Shown piece by piece: positions 1 through 8,633 of a DNA stretch of 64,000 bases; positions within the stretch are counted from its first letter, which is position 1; each line of letters begins with the position of its first letter. Source of the DNA: Leifsonia sp. ZF2019 (GTDB lineage: Bacteria; Actinomycetota; Actinomycetes; Actinomycetales; Microbacteriaceae); the NCBI RefSeq assembly GCF_019924635.1, contig NZ_CP065037.1, positions 1,860,001 to 1,924,000 of the forward strand, given 5' to 3'. Under the pieces are notes generated by a model. It had not been told where the DNA came from. It ran no database searches and saw nothing but the letters and a program-made list of their open reading frames with translations. The position numbers and the translations under genes were made by a program.

Positions 1-2
1 TG

Positions 3-284
3 CTCGCCATCGGCCGCGCGCTGATGTCGAACCCGCGTCTGCTGCTGCTCGACGAGCCGTCGATGGGGCTCGCGCCGCAGTTCATCCGCCAGATCTTCTC
101 GATCATCACGGAGATCAACCAGCAGGGGACGACCGTGCTGCTGGTGGAGCAGAACGCCAATCAGGCGCTGGCCCGCGCGCACCGGGCGTTCGTGCTGGAG
201 ACCGGCAGCATCACCCACGCCGGAACCGGCAAGGAGCTCCTGGCCGACCCGGCGATCAAGGAGGCGTACCTGGGCGTCGCGTGA
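3..284 (+). CDS. livF: Branched-chain amino acid ABC transporter ATPase, 3' end
   Basis: This is the last 93 residues of an ABC ATPase cut by the window edge; the frame is open from base 3. The Walker B segment LLLLDEPSMGLAP and the VEQN motif in the H-loop position are characteristic of the LivF/UrtE subfamily. LivF with LivG energises uptake of branched-chain amino acids (or urea or short amides in relatives) through LivH/LivM at the membrane. The partners must lie to the left. The family is secure; the substrate cannot be read from this fragment. Confidence 0.85.
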   Translation, partial: LAIGRALMSNPRLLLLDEPSMGLAPQFIRQIFSIITEINQQGTTVLLVEQNANQALARAHRAFVLETGSITHAGTGKELLADPAIKEAYLGVA

Positions 285-291
285 GCGCCCG

Positions 292-350
292 CCGAGGGGC
301 ACGTCGTGGCCGCCATCCCGCGCGGATGAAGGCCACGACGTGCCCCTCGG
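292..350. repeat. Perfect 20-bp inverted repeat downstream of livF
   Basis: Arms 292-311 and 331-350 are perfect reverse complements (20 bp) around a 19-base loop. The left arm reads CCGAGGGGCACGTCGTGGCC. There is no T-run, so it is not a classical intrinsic terminator, although it lies between the livF stop and the smc promoter. A closely related palindrome sits at 47315-47371. Confidence 0.85.
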
Positions 351-377
351 CTGCGGGATGGCGGCGGCGCGTTACGG

Positions 378-383
378 TAAATT
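378..383 (+). promoter_or_regulatory. -10-like box TAAATT for smc (leaderless start)
   Basis: TAAATT ends 7 bases before the GTG at 391. No Shine-Dalgarno sequence is visible, so transcription probably begins at or next to the start codon. Inferred from spacing only; no clear -35 is seen. Confidence 0.45.
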
Positions 384-390
384 CACCTGC

Positions 391-3300
391 GTGTATCTGA
401 AGAGTCTGACGCTCAAGGGCTTCAAGTCGTTCGCTCAGCCGACGACGTTCGCCTTCGAGCCCGGCGTCACCTGCGTGGTGGGGCCGAACGGCTCCGGCAA
501 GTCCAACGTCGTCGACGCGCTGGCCTGGGTGATGGGCGAGCAGGGCGCCAAGACCCTGCGCGGCGGCAAGATGGAGGACGTCATCTTCGCCGGCACCTCG
601 ACGCGCGGTCCGCTCGGGCGCGCGGAAGTGCAGCTCACCATCGACAACTCCGACGGCGCCCTGCCGATCGAGTACTCGGAAGTGACGATCTCGCGCACGC
701 TGTTCCGCAACGGCGGCAGCGAGTACGCCATCAACGGCCAGTCGTGCCGGCTGCTCGACGTGCAGGAGCTGCTCAGCGACTCCGGCCTCGGGCGTGAGAT
801 GCACGTCATCGTCGGCCAGGGTCAGCTCGACGCCGTCTTGCGCGCGACCCCGGAGGAGCGCCGCGGTTTCATCGAGGAGGCCGCCGGCATCCTGAAGCAC
901 CGGCGCCGCAAGGAGAAGACGCTCCGCAAGCTCGACGCGATGCAGGCCAACCTGACGCGCCTCAGCGACCTCGCCGGCGAGGTGCGACGCCAGCTCAAGC
1001 CGCTCGGCCACCAGGCCGAGATCGCCCGTGAGGCGCAGTCCATCGCCGCGATCGTCCGCGACGCCCGGGCCCGCCTCCTCGCCGACGAGGTCGTCGGGCT
1101 CCGTCGCGTGCTCGACGACCACACGCGCTCGGAGGCCGAGCGGCACTCCGAGCAGATCGTGCTGCAGGAGCAGCTGGAGCAGAAGCAGCTGCGGCGCACC
1201 CGGCTGGAGCAGGCGCAGATCGGCGATGCGGTGGACGTGGCCCGCAGCACGGCCTTCGCACTCGAGCAGGTGCAGGACCGCCTGCGCTCCCTCTACACGC
1301 TCGCCACGCAGCGGCTCGCCCTGCTCGGCAGCCAGGCGGACTCGCCCGACGACGGCCCGCGTGTCAGCCCGCAGATGGTGCAGGACGCCCACGACGAGAC
1401 CGAGCGTCTGCGCGGCGTGGTCGCCGCGGCAGAGGCCGCCTGGACCGCAGCGCAGGCGGCGACGAAGTCGGCGCGCGAACGACTGGACGCCGTCGACGAG
1501 GAGATCGCCGCGCAGAGCGCCCTCGTCTCGCGCCACGACCTCGAGATCTCCCAGCTGAGCGGACAGGCCGAAGCGGCCGCCCAACGTCTCGCCGCCGTGC
1601 GCGGGGAGGTACTGCGCCAGCAGAACGCGCTCGACGCCGCATCCCAGCGCCTCGCCCAGGCGCAGCAGGCGTTCGACGAGCGCGAAGCCGAGGCCGAGGA
1701 GACGGACGCCGGGGAGGGCTCCCTCGACGAGGCGTACGAGCTCGCCCAGGCCGACGTGTTCGAGGCGGAGGGGGAGATCGAGCGGCTCCGCGAGGAACTC
1801 CACACGTTGGAGCGCGAGCGCGACGCCCTCGCCGCCCGCACCGGCGCCCTCTCGCTCGCCCTCGATCAGAAGGACGGATCCGCCGCTCTCGTCTCCGCAC
1901 GGCTGGCAGGCGTGCGGGGGCTGGTGGCCGAGCACGTGCGTGTGCATCCCGGCTACGAGGCCGCCATCGCCGCGGCGCTCGGCTCGCTCTCCGACGCCGT
2001 CCTGGCCGACGACCGTGCCGCAGCGTTCGACGCCGTCGCCCATGCCGCCGCCGACGATCTGGGCCGCGTGGAGGTCGTCCTCGCCGACGCGCCGGTGCCG
2101 GAGGTCGATCTGAGCGGTGTCGACGGCGTTGTCCCCGCGCGGAGCGTCGTCGAGGCTCCCGGCGGCATCCTCGGCGTCCTCGCTTATACGGCCGTGGCGG
2201 ACGACCTCGACGCCGCTCGCGCCGCCGCCGACGCGTTCGCCGCCCGCGACCTCGGCGGTCCCGTCACCCTCATCACGCGGGCCGGGGACGTGCTCACCCG
2301 GTACGTGCTCCGCGGCGGCTCGGGTGCCAAGCAGAGCCGCATCGAGCTCATCGCCGAGCGCGACGCGGCGGCGGACCGGCTGGGAGAGGTGACCTCCCTG
2401 ATCGAACGCGCCGGCTTCGCGCTCGCGGAGCAGCGGGGCGTCGTCCAGGTCGCCAAGGAGCAGTCGCAGGCGGCGCTGGCCTCCCTGCGGGAGTTCGACG
2501 CTCAGCTGGCGGCACGCACCGAACAGCTGAACCGCGTGAAGGTGCAGCTCGAGGCGGCCCTGGCGGAGTCCGAGCGGCATGGTCGTGCCCACGAGCAGGC
2601 CGCCGAGCGCGTCGCGGAGGCGGAGGCCGCCGCCGAGAAGGCGAAGGCCGAGCTGGAGTCGGCGCGCTCGCGCCCGCGGCCCATCCTCGACGTCAGCGCG
2701 CGCGACACGCTCTCTGCCGAGCTCGACAGCGCGCGGGAGGCCGAGGTCGAGGCACGGCTCGGCGTCGAGACGGCGAAGGAGCGCGTGCGGGCGGAGCAGG
2801 CGCGCGGAGAGGCGCTCGCCCGCCAGCTCGAGGCCGAGCGGGCCGCCGCGGAGGAGGCCGCCCGGCGCGCCGTCGTCCGCCGTCGGCAGCTCGACGCGGC
2901 GCAGGCCGTCGTGGACGCCCTGCCGCCCGTCCTCGCCTCCGTCGACCGTTCGGTCGCGCAGGCCCGGCTCGAGCTCGCCACGGCGGAGGCGGAGCGCGCC
3001 AGCCAGAACGAGGAGCTCGCGACCGTGCGCCGCGAGGAGAGCGCGCTGCGCGAGCGCCTGCACGGCGTCACCGAGAGCGTCCACGGCCTCGAACTGCAGA
3101 TCTACGAGAAGAAGCTGCACCTCTCCAGCCTGCTCGAGCGCGTCGGAAGCGAACTCGGGCTGGTGGAGGACGTTCTGGTGGCCGAATACGGCCCGGAAGT
3201 GGGCATCCCCGTCGCGCGGGACTCGGAGGACGGCGATCCGGCCGACGGCGCGGAGCAGCCCACTGTCCCGTTCGTGCGCGAGCAGCAGCAGAAGCGCCTC

Positions 3301-3954
3301 GCCCAGGCGGAGCGCAAGCTCGCCCAGCTCGGTCGGGTCAACCCGCTCGCCCTCGAGGAGTTCGCCGCACTGGAACAGCGCCACAAGTTCCTCACGGAGC
3401 AGCTGACCGACCTCACGAACACGCGCAAGGACCTCGTGACGATCATCGAGGAGATCGACGAGAAGATGCAGACGATCTTCGAGTCTGCGTTCGCCGACAC
3501 CGAGGCGGCCTTCACACGGGTGTTCCCGATACTCTTCCCGGGCGGCGTCGGCCACATCGCCCTCACCGACCCGGACGATCTGCTGACGACCGGTATCGAG
3601 GTCTCGGTCAAACCGGCAGGCAAGAAGATCGAGCGCCTCTCCCTGCTCTCCGGCGGTGAGCGCTCCCTGGCCGCGGTGGCGCTGCTCATCGCGATCTTCA
3701 AGGCGCGCCCCAGCCCGTTCTACATCATGGACGAGGTGGAGGCGGCGCTCGACGACGCCAATCTCGGCCGCCTGCTGACGATCTTCGAGGACCTGCGCGA
3801 GGACAGCCAGCTCATCGTCATCACGCATCAGAAGCGCACCATGGAGATCGCGGACGCCCTCTACGGCGTCTCGATGCGGCAGGACGGGGTCTCGGCCGTC
3901 GTCGGTCAGCGCGTCGCCCAGGAGGCGGCGTCGGAGGACCGCGCAGCGTCGTGA
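391..3954 (+). CDS. smc: Chromosome segregation protein SMC
   Basis: A 1187-residue ATPase that, with ScpA/ScpB, condenses and helps segregate the chromosome. Walker A GPNGSGKSN is at residues 31-39. Two long coiled coils flank a hinge domain (roughly residues 510-650), and the C-terminal ATPase half has the signature SGGER near 1088 and Walker B FYIMDEVEAALDD near 1110. The length is normal for the family. I chose GTG 391 because the product then begins MYLKSLTLKGFKSFA, as SMC proteins do; a GTG at 340 would add 17 residues encoded partly by the upstream palindrome. The product is certain. Confidence 0.97.
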   Translation: MYLKSLTLKGFKSFAQPTTFAFEPGVTCVVGPNGSGKSNVVDALAWVMGEQGAKTLRGGKMEDVIFAGTSTRGPLGRAEVQLTIDNSDGALPIEYSEVTISRTLFRNGGSEYAINGQSCRLLDVQELLSDSGLGREMHVIVGQGQLDAVLRATPEERRGFIEEAAGILKHRRRKEKTLRKLDAMQANLTRLSDLAGEVRRQLKPLGHQAEIAREAQSIAAIVRDARARLLADEVVGLRRVLDDHTRSEAERHSEQIVLQEQLEQKQLRRTRLEQAQIGDAVDVARSTAFALEQVQDRLRSLYTLATQRLALLGSQADSPDDGPRVSPQMVQDAHDETERLRGVVAAAEAAWTAAQAATKSARERLDAVDEEIAAQSALVSRHDLEISQLSGQAEAAAQRLAAVRGEVLRQQNALDAASQRLAQAQQAFDEREAEAEETDAGEGSLDEAYELAQADVFEAEGEIERLREELHTLERERDALAARTGALSLALDQKDGSAALVSARLAGVRGLVAEHVRVHPGYEAAIAAALGSLSDAVLADDRAAAFDAVAHAAADDLGRVEVVLADAPVPEVDLSGVDGVVPARSVVEAPGGILGVLAYTAVADDLDAARAAADAFAARDLGGPVTLITRAGDVLTRYVLRGGSGAKQSRIELIAERDAAADRLGEVTSLIERAGFALAEQRGVVQVAKEQSQAALASLREFDAQLAARTEQLNRVKVQLEAALAESERHGRAHEQAAERVAEAEAAAEKAKAELESARSRPRPILDVSARDTLSAELDSAREAEVEARLGVETAKERVRAEQARGEALARQLEAERAAAEEAARRAVVRRRQLDAAQAVVDALPPVLASVDRSVAQARLELATAEAERASQNEELATVRREESALRERLHGVTESVHGLELQIYEKKLHLSSLLERVGSELGLVEDVLVAEYGPEVGIPVARDSEDGDPADGAEQPTVPFVREQQQKRLAQAERKLAQLGRVNPLALEEFAALEQRHKFLTEQLTDLTNTRKDLVTIIEEIDEKMQTIFESAFADTEAAFTRVFPILFPGGVGHIALTDPDDLLTTGIEVSVKPAGKKIERLSLLSGGERSLAAVALLIAIFKARPSPFYIMDEVEAALDDANLGRLLTIFEDLREDSQLIVITHQKRTMEIADALYGVSMRQDGVSAVVGQRVAQEAASEDRAAS

Positions 3955-4010
3955 CGGACGGGTGAGGCGATGCTGCGCCCGAGAGCCCGCGACGACCGTG
4001 GCAGGGGACG

Positions 4011-4781
4011 TCAGATCCTGATGGCCCCGACCTTCTCTTCGACGCCGTTCAGCGCCTCCCGCGCCCGCCGCTCGCAGCGGACGGCGGCCGCTTCGAGATC
4101 GTGCTCACGCAGAGAAGCGGCGAGGAGGGTGTCGTCGCGGTGGGAGCCGAGCGCGTCCTGCACCGCTTCCGCCGCCGCGGCGAGGCGCACGGCGTCCCGC
4201 CCGAGGTCGTCCGCGACGGCCTCCGCCGCGTATCGCACCCGCCGGGCGGCCTTGCGTGTCTCATGCCGCTCCGCCAGCGCGTCGCCGCGCGCGGCGTGCA
4301 CCCGGTCGACGGCCTTCGCGAGGCCGCGGCGGACGACCCGGCGCGGGTGCTCCCTGCCCGCGACGGTGAGCGGGGGATCGGCGGCGAACGACTGCACGTC
4401 CGCCAGGAGCCGCCGGTGGGAGCGACCGCGAAGGTGCTCCAGGAGGGCGTGCAGCGCCTCGCGGTGCTCCGCGCGCGCCTGCGCGGCCAGCGCCTCGACC
4501 GCATCGACCAGCGCGGGATCGTCATCGGCACCGGGGAGGTCGTCCAGCGCATCGGCGCGCACCTCCCGGTCGCACACCTCGCCGAGCCGCGCGCCGAGCG
4601 CCTTCAGCCGCGCCCGCAGCCGCCGGGCCTCCTCCGGCTCGAACGCCTTCCGGTAGACGCCGAGGATGCTGCGCAGCCGCCGGACCCGCGTGCGCGCCTG
4701 GTGGACCGCGTCCTCCCCGTCCGACTCGATCGCGACGAGCTGCTCGGCGAGCTCGGCCGACACCGCCACGAGGGAGAACAT
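4011..4781 (-). CDS. CHAD domain protein
   Basis: A 256-residue, strongly helical protein rich in Arg, Ala and His. The N-terminal HQARTRVRRLRS (His27) and a later HETRKAARRVRY match the two conserved basic His motifs of CHAD domains, which bind inorganic polyphosphate. There is no CYTH phosphatase domain fused to it. It converges with smc and diverges from ftsY, only 30 bases separating the two start codons. The family assignment is confident; a role in polyphosphate granules is inferred from the family. Confidence 0.85.
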   Translation of the reverse strand: MFSLVAVSAELAEQLVAIESDGEDAVHQARTRVRRLRSILGVYRKAFEPEEARRLRARLKALGARLGEVCDREVRADALDDLPGADDDPALVDAVEALAAQARAEHREALHALLEHLRGRSHRRLLADVQSFAADPPLTVAGREHPRRVVRRGLAKAVDRVHAARGDALAERHETRKAARRVRYAAEAVADDLGRDAVRLAAAAEAVQDALGSHRDDTLLAASLREHDLEAAAVRCERRAREALNGVEEKVGAIRI

Positions 4782-4787
4782 GGGCCA

Positions 4788-4793
4788 ACGCTA
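4788..4793 (-). promoter_or_regulatory. -10-like box TAGCGT for the CHAD gene
   Basis: On the minus strand TAGCGT lies 6 bases before the ATG at 4781, with no Shine-Dalgarno sequence. It is interleaved with the ftsY promoter region; CTAG occurs at 4791-4794 and again at 4798-4801. Confidence 0.4.
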
Positions 4794-4798
4794 GCAAC

Positions 4799-4804
4799 TA
4801 GTCT
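4799..4804 (+). promoter_or_regulatory. -10-like box TAGTCT for ftsY
   Basis: TAGTCT ends 7 bases before the ATG at 4812; no Shine-Dalgarno sequence is present. A leaderless transcript is inferred. Confidence 0.45.
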
Positions 4805-4811
4805 GAGTGTC

Positions 4812-5687
4812 ATGGCAGACCGCACCCCCTGGTCCTTGTCGGGCGCCCTTCGCGGGCTGTTCGCCAAGAAGACCATCGATGAGAACACCTGGGACGACCT
4901 GGAGGCGGCGCTGATCACAGCCGATTTCGGGCCGGACGTCACCGAGGCGATCGTCGACGACCTCCGCGCCAAGGTGGAGCGCTTCCACACCACGGACCCG
5001 GCGGACCTCCAGCGCATGCTGCGGGAGACGCTCGAGGAGCGGCTCTCGCAGCACGACACCACGCTCACGCTCAGCGACCGCCCCGCGATCGTGCTGGTCG
5101 TGGGCGTGAACGGGGTCGGCAAGACGACCACGATCGGCAAGTTCGCCAAGTTCCTGCGCACCTACGACCGCACCGTGATCGTCGGCGCGGCCGACACCTT
5201 CCGCGCGGCGGCCGTCGAGCAGCTCGCGACGTGGGCGGAGCGCGCAGGGGCCGCCATCGTCCGCCCGCAGCAGCAGGGGCAGGACCCGGCCTCCGTCGCG
5301 TTCCAGACGGTCGAGAAGGCCAAGAACGACGGCATCGAGATCGTCATCATCGACACGGCGGGCCGTCTCCAGACCAAGGGCGGCCTGATGGACGAGCTGT
5401 CCAAGATCAAGCGTGTCGTCGAGAAGCAGGCGCCGATCTCGGAGGTGCTCCTCGTGCTCGACGCCACCACCGGGCAGAACGGCCTCGCCCAGGCGGAGGC
5501 GTTCCTGGAGCACGCCGGCGTCACCGGTCTCGTGCTCACGAAGCTGGACGGCTCGGCCAAGGGCGGCTTCGTGCTCGCGGTGCAGGAGCGCACCGGCATC
5601 CCGATCAAGCTGGTCGGCCAGGGCGAGGGGATCAACGACCTCACCGGCTTCACGCCGCACGTCTTCGCGCAGCAGCTGGTCGGATAG
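4812..5687 (+). CDS. ftsY: Signal recognition particle receptor FtsY
   Basis: A 291-residue SRP GTPase that docks Ffh-ribosome complexes at the membrane. Walker A GVNGVGKTT is at residues 98-106, followed by DTFRAAA, DTAGR and the guanine-specificity motif TKLDG. The long acidic N-terminal A domain of E. coli FtsY is absent, so this is essentially a bare NG domain. The frame stays open far upstream, but ATG 4812 gives the family-like start MADRTPWSL and sits 7 bases after a -10-like box. ffh follows one gene downstream. Confidence 0.96.
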   Translation: MADRTPWSLSGALRGLFAKKTIDENTWDDLEAALITADFGPDVTEAIVDDLRAKVERFHTTDPADLQRMLRETLEERLSQHDTTLTLSDRPAIVLVVGVNGVGKTTTIGKFAKFLRTYDRTVIVGAADTFRAAAVEQLATWAERAGAAIVRPQQQGQDPASVAFQTVEKAKNDGIEIVIIDTAGRLQTKGGLMDELSKIKRVVEKQAPISEVLLVLDATTGQNGLAQAEAFLEHAGVTGLVLTKLDGSAKGGFVLAVQERTGIPIKLVGQGEGINDLTGFTPHVFAQQLVG

Positions 5688-5696
5688 GGGGAGAGC

Positions 5697-6197
5697 GTGG
5701 CGATCGAGCACGACTATTTCGGGATCATCGACGAGACGGCCTCGGGCGGCCTCGCCTGGTCCGACACGGTCGACCTCGCGGACCAGGCCGTCGAGGTGGA
5801 GCTGCTGGCGGACGACGAGACGGCGGTCACGGAGTTCGCCCTCGATGCGGCCGCGGCGCTCGTCCAGGCGCTCGAGGGCTTCGATGCGCGGGCGCGGGAC
5901 GCCCTGGTCGCCGAGCTGAGCTCGCGCCAGTCGGCGACGAGCACGTACATCGACCAGCACGTGGACATGATGGGGGAGAGCCTCGTCGACCTCCTGGTGC
6001 ACAACTCGGGCGACATCGCGATCGACGTCCTGCGTTCGCTGCAGCTGCTCCACATCGTCCTCCAGCCGGACAACGCCGAGGAGGACGAAGTGTTCGCCAC
6101 CTTCGACTACTCGATCAGCCCCGACGAGACCGACGCCATCCTGACCGTCTCCTTCGACGTGCGCGGCGATGTGGTGGCGGTCGACACCCAGGGCTGA
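5697..6197 (+). CDS. DUF2004-like acidic cytoplasmic protein
   Basis: A 166-residue acidic protein with no signal peptide or membrane segment, beginning MAIEHDYFGII. I recognise it as resembling DUF2004 proteins of Actinobacteria, which have no established function. It starts with GTG 10 bases after the ftsY stop behind GGGGGAGA, so it is probably co-transcribed with ftsY. Its place between the SRP receptor and Ffh genes may be incidental. Confidence 0.75.
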   Translation: MAIEHDYFGIIDETASGGLAWSDTVDLADQAVEVELLADDETAVTEFALDAAAALVQALEGFDARARDALVAELSSRQSATSTYIDQHVDMMGESLVDLLVHNSGDIAIDVLRSLQLLHIVLQPDNAEEDEVFATFDYSISPDETDAILTVSFDVRGDVVAVDTQG

Positions 6198-6237
6198 CCA
6201 CTCGGCCGACACACGGCGGACGCGCGGCCGCTCCCGG

Positions 6238-6243
6238 TAGACT
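6238..6243 (+). promoter_or_regulatory. -10-like box TAGACT for ffh
   Basis: TAGACT ends 9 bases before the ATG at 6253; no Shine-Dalgarno sequence is visible. The same hexamer recurs before trmD, 18272, 31384, frr and mnmA. Confidence 0.45.
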
Positions 6244-6252
6244 TGTCGGATC

Positions 6253-7821
6253 ATGGCTACTTTCGGCACGCTGTCCGACCGTCTCGCGGACACCTTCAAG
6301 AACCTGCGCACCAAGGGCAAGCTGTCGCCGTCGGACGTCGACGGCACCGTGCGCGAGATCCGCCGCGCCCTGCTCGACGCCGACGTCGCGCTCGACGTGG
6401 TCAAAGAGTTCACCGGAAAGGTGCGCGAGCGGGCGCTCAGCGACGACGTCAACAAAGCGCTCAACCCGGCCCAGCAGGTCGTCCAGATCGTCAACGAGGA
6501 GCTCATCGGCATCCTCGGCGGCGAGCAGCGCCGCCTGCAGTTCGCGAAGAAGCCGCCGACGGTCATCATGCTCGCCGGCCTCCAGGGCGCGGGAAAGACG
6601 ACCCTGGCCGGCAAGCTGGGCAAATGGCTCGTCAAGGACGGCCACACGCCCCTCCTCGTCGCCGCCGACCTCCAGCGTCCCAACGCGGTCACCCAGCTGC
6701 AGATCGTCGGCGAGCAGGCCGGGGTGCCGGTCTATGCCCCGGAGCCGGGCAACGGCGTCGGCAACCCGGTGAAGGTCGCCAAAGACGCCCTGAAGTTCGC
6801 CGAGACGAAGCAGTACGACACGGTCGTGATCGACACCGCTGGCCGCCTGGGCGTCGACGCCGAGCTGATGAAGCAGGCCGCCGACATCCGCAAGGCCACC
6901 GACCCCGACGAGGTGCTGTTCGTCATCGACGCGATGATCGGTCAGGATGCCGTCGCGACCGCGAAGGCCTTCCAGGACGGCGTCGACTTCACCGGCGTCG
7001 TGCTCTCGAAGCTCGACGGCGACGCCCGCGGCGGTGCCGCCCTCTCGGTCGCGTCCGTCACCGGTCGGCCGATCATCTTCGCGTCCACCGGTGAGGGGCT
7101 GGACGACTTCGAGCCGTTCCACCCCGACCGCATGGCGTCGCGCATCCTCGACCTCGGTGACATCCTCACCCTCATCGAGCAGGCCCAGGAGGCCTTCGAC
7201 GAGGAGGAGGCGCGCAAGGTCGCCGAGAAGTTCGCGACCGACAGTTTCACGCTCGACGACTTCCTCAAGCAGATGCAGCAGCTGCGCAACATGGGATCCA
7301 TCAAGAAGATGATGGGCATGCTCCCCGGCGCCGGGCAGATGAAGCAGCAGCTGGACAACTTCGATGAGAGCGAGATCGTGCGCACGGAGGCCATCATCCA
7401 GTCGATGACGAAGGCCGAGCGAACCACGCCCAAGCTGCTCAACGGTTCCCGCCGCCTCCGCATCGCCAAGGGCTCCGGCACCACCGTCACCGAGGTGAAC
7501 CAGCTCGTCAACCGTTTCGAGCAGGCAGCGAAGATGATGAAGACCGTCGCCAAGGGGGGCGTTCCGAACGTCCCCGGCATGGGACCCATCCCGGGTGCGG
7601 GGTACGCCGGCCGCAAGCCGCAGGCCAAGAAGAAGAAGGGGTCCCGTTCCGGCAACCCGGCGAAGCGTGCGGCGGAGAACGCCGCGCTCGCGTCGGGCAT
7701 CGACCCGAACGCGACGTCGGCCCGCGCCGGAAGCGGCCTCGGCCTGGGAGGCGGCGCAGCAAAACAGGGCGGCCCCACCGAGGAGGAGCTGGCCTCGCTG
7801 CAGAAGTTCCTGGGCCGCTGA
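6253..7821 (+). CDS. ffh: Signal recognition particle protein Ffh
   Basis: A 522-residue SRP54 GTPase that binds signal sequences of nascent chains and the SRP RNA. Walker A GLQGAGKTT is at residues 109-117, DTAGR at 194-198 and SKLDG at 252-256. The methionine-rich M domain follows (around residue 345, KKMMGMLPGAGQMK), with the RNA-binding stretch RRLRIAKGSGTT. A low-complexity Gly/Ala/Lys tail of about 75 residues extends the C-terminus, as in many Actinobacteria. No SRP RNA gene is visible in the window. Confidence 0.97.
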   Translation: MATFGTLSDRLADTFKNLRTKGKLSPSDVDGTVREIRRALLDADVALDVVKEFTGKVRERALSDDVNKALNPAQQVVQIVNEELIGILGGEQRRLQFAKKPPTVIMLAGLQGAGKTTLAGKLGKWLVKDGHTPLLVAADLQRPNAVTQLQIVGEQAGVPVYAPEPGNGVGNPVKVAKDALKFAETKQYDTVVIDTAGRLGVDAELMKQAADIRKATDPDEVLFVIDAMIGQDAVATAKAFQDGVDFTGVVLSKLDGDARGGAALSVASVTGRPIIFASTGEGLDDFEPFHPDRMASRILDLGDILTLIEQAQEAFDEEEARKVAEKFATDSFTLDDFLKQMQQLRNMGSIKKMMGMLPGAGQMKQQLDNFDESEIVRTEAIIQSMTKAERTTPKLLNGSRRLRIAKGSGTTVTEVNQLVNRFEQAAKMMKTVAKGGVPNVPGMGPIPGAGYAGRKPQAKKKKGSRSGNPAKRAAENAALASGIDPNATSARAGSGLGLGGGAAKQGGPTEEELASLQKFLGR

Positions 7822-7843
7822 GGCCCGCTCGCCGAGCCGCCGC

Positions 7844-8545
7844 CTAGAGCGTCGCCACGAGGGGAGCCAGCCGGCTCTCGATCCGCGCGGCCACGGCGCG
7901 CTGGCCCGCGGCATTCGGGTGGATGCCGTCCGGCTGCAGCAGGTCCGCCTTGCCTTCGAGCGGGCGGCCGAGGTCGAGGAAGTCTCCGCCGACCGCGCGC
8001 ACTGCGGCGCCGACGATGTCGTCGACGCGGTCGAGGGTGGCGGGCTGCGCGTCCGCTCCCCAGATGCCCGTGATGCCGATGATGCGGGCGTGCGGGAAGG
8101 CGTCCCGCAGTTCGCCGAGTAGCTGATCGGCGTTCGCCTCGACGCGGGCGGGATCCTCGTACCGGTCATTGCGGGTCGCGGCGATGAGGATGTACGCGGG
8201 GTGCAGCGCCAGCGCCTCTGTGACTTGGTCGCCGTAGGTCTTGCCGTTCCAGCCGGCCTTCACGAAACCGGAGCCGGACACGGCGAGGTCGTCGAGTCGC
8301 CAGCCGTGTTGCGCGGCGACGAGGGCGGGCCAGGACTCGTCCGGCCGCACGCCCTTGCCGAACGCGATCGAGTCGCCGATCGCGACCGCGGAGGGCTGCT
8401 CGTCGGCGGCGGGAGCCGCGGCGGACTCCGCTGCGACGGGTCGCGCCGTTGCGGCGCAGCCGGCGAGGGCGGTTGCGGCGACGATCGCGGCGAGTGCCAG
8501 CGCGAGACTCAGAGGGCGTCGCCGGCGTGGTCGGGTGGTGGGCAC
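7844..8545 (-). CDS. SGNH/GDSL-type hydrolase lipoprotein (copy 1)
   Basis: A 233-residue predicted lipoprotein: basic N-terminus, hydrophobic stretch and lipobox LAGC with Cys30. The SGNH blocks are GDS at 57-59 (nucleophile Ser59), RND at 125-127 in place of the usual GxND, and DGIH at 206-209 supplying the catalytic Asp and His. The reading frame is open further upstream, but GTG 8545 places the signal sequence at the N-terminus and lies 6 bases after a TATCCT box. It is paralogous to the next gene. The substrate (an ester or acetylated envelope polymer) is unknown. Confidence 0.85.
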   Translation of the reverse strand: MPTTRPRRRRPLSLALALAAIVAATALAGCAATARPVAAESAAAPAADEQPSAVAIGDSIAFGKGVRPDESWPALVAAQHGWRLDDLAVSGSGFVKAGWNGKTYGDQVTEALALHPAYILIAATRNDRYEDPARVEANADQLLGELRDAFPHARIIGITGIWGADAQPATLDRVDDIVGAAVRAVGGDFLDLGRPLEGKADLLQPDGIHPNAAGQRAVAARIESRLAPLVATL

Positions 8546-8551
8546 GGAGCG

Positions 8552-8557
8552 AGGATA
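8552..8557 (-). promoter_or_regulatory. -10-like box TATCCT for SGNH copy 1
   Basis: On the minus strand TATCCT is 6 bases before the GTG at 8545. It supports this start over the longer open frame. Confidence 0.4.
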
Positions 8558-8633
8558 GATCGCTGAACCTGCGTGAACACTGTGTGTCGTTCGGCGCGCC
8601 CCGGACTCTCGGTCAGAAGCGGATTCGGAGGTG

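Noticed and set aside
340..390. An upstream GTG start for smc at 340
   Set aside because: The extra 17 residues would be encoded partly by the palindrome arm, are unlike any SMC, and remove the normal MYLKSL start at 391.
256..3828. A 1190-codon open frame antisense to smc
   Set aside because: At about 70% G+C, frames opposite long coding regions lack stops. This one is rich in Arg, Leu and Gly, has no recognisable domain, and smc is certain on the other strand.
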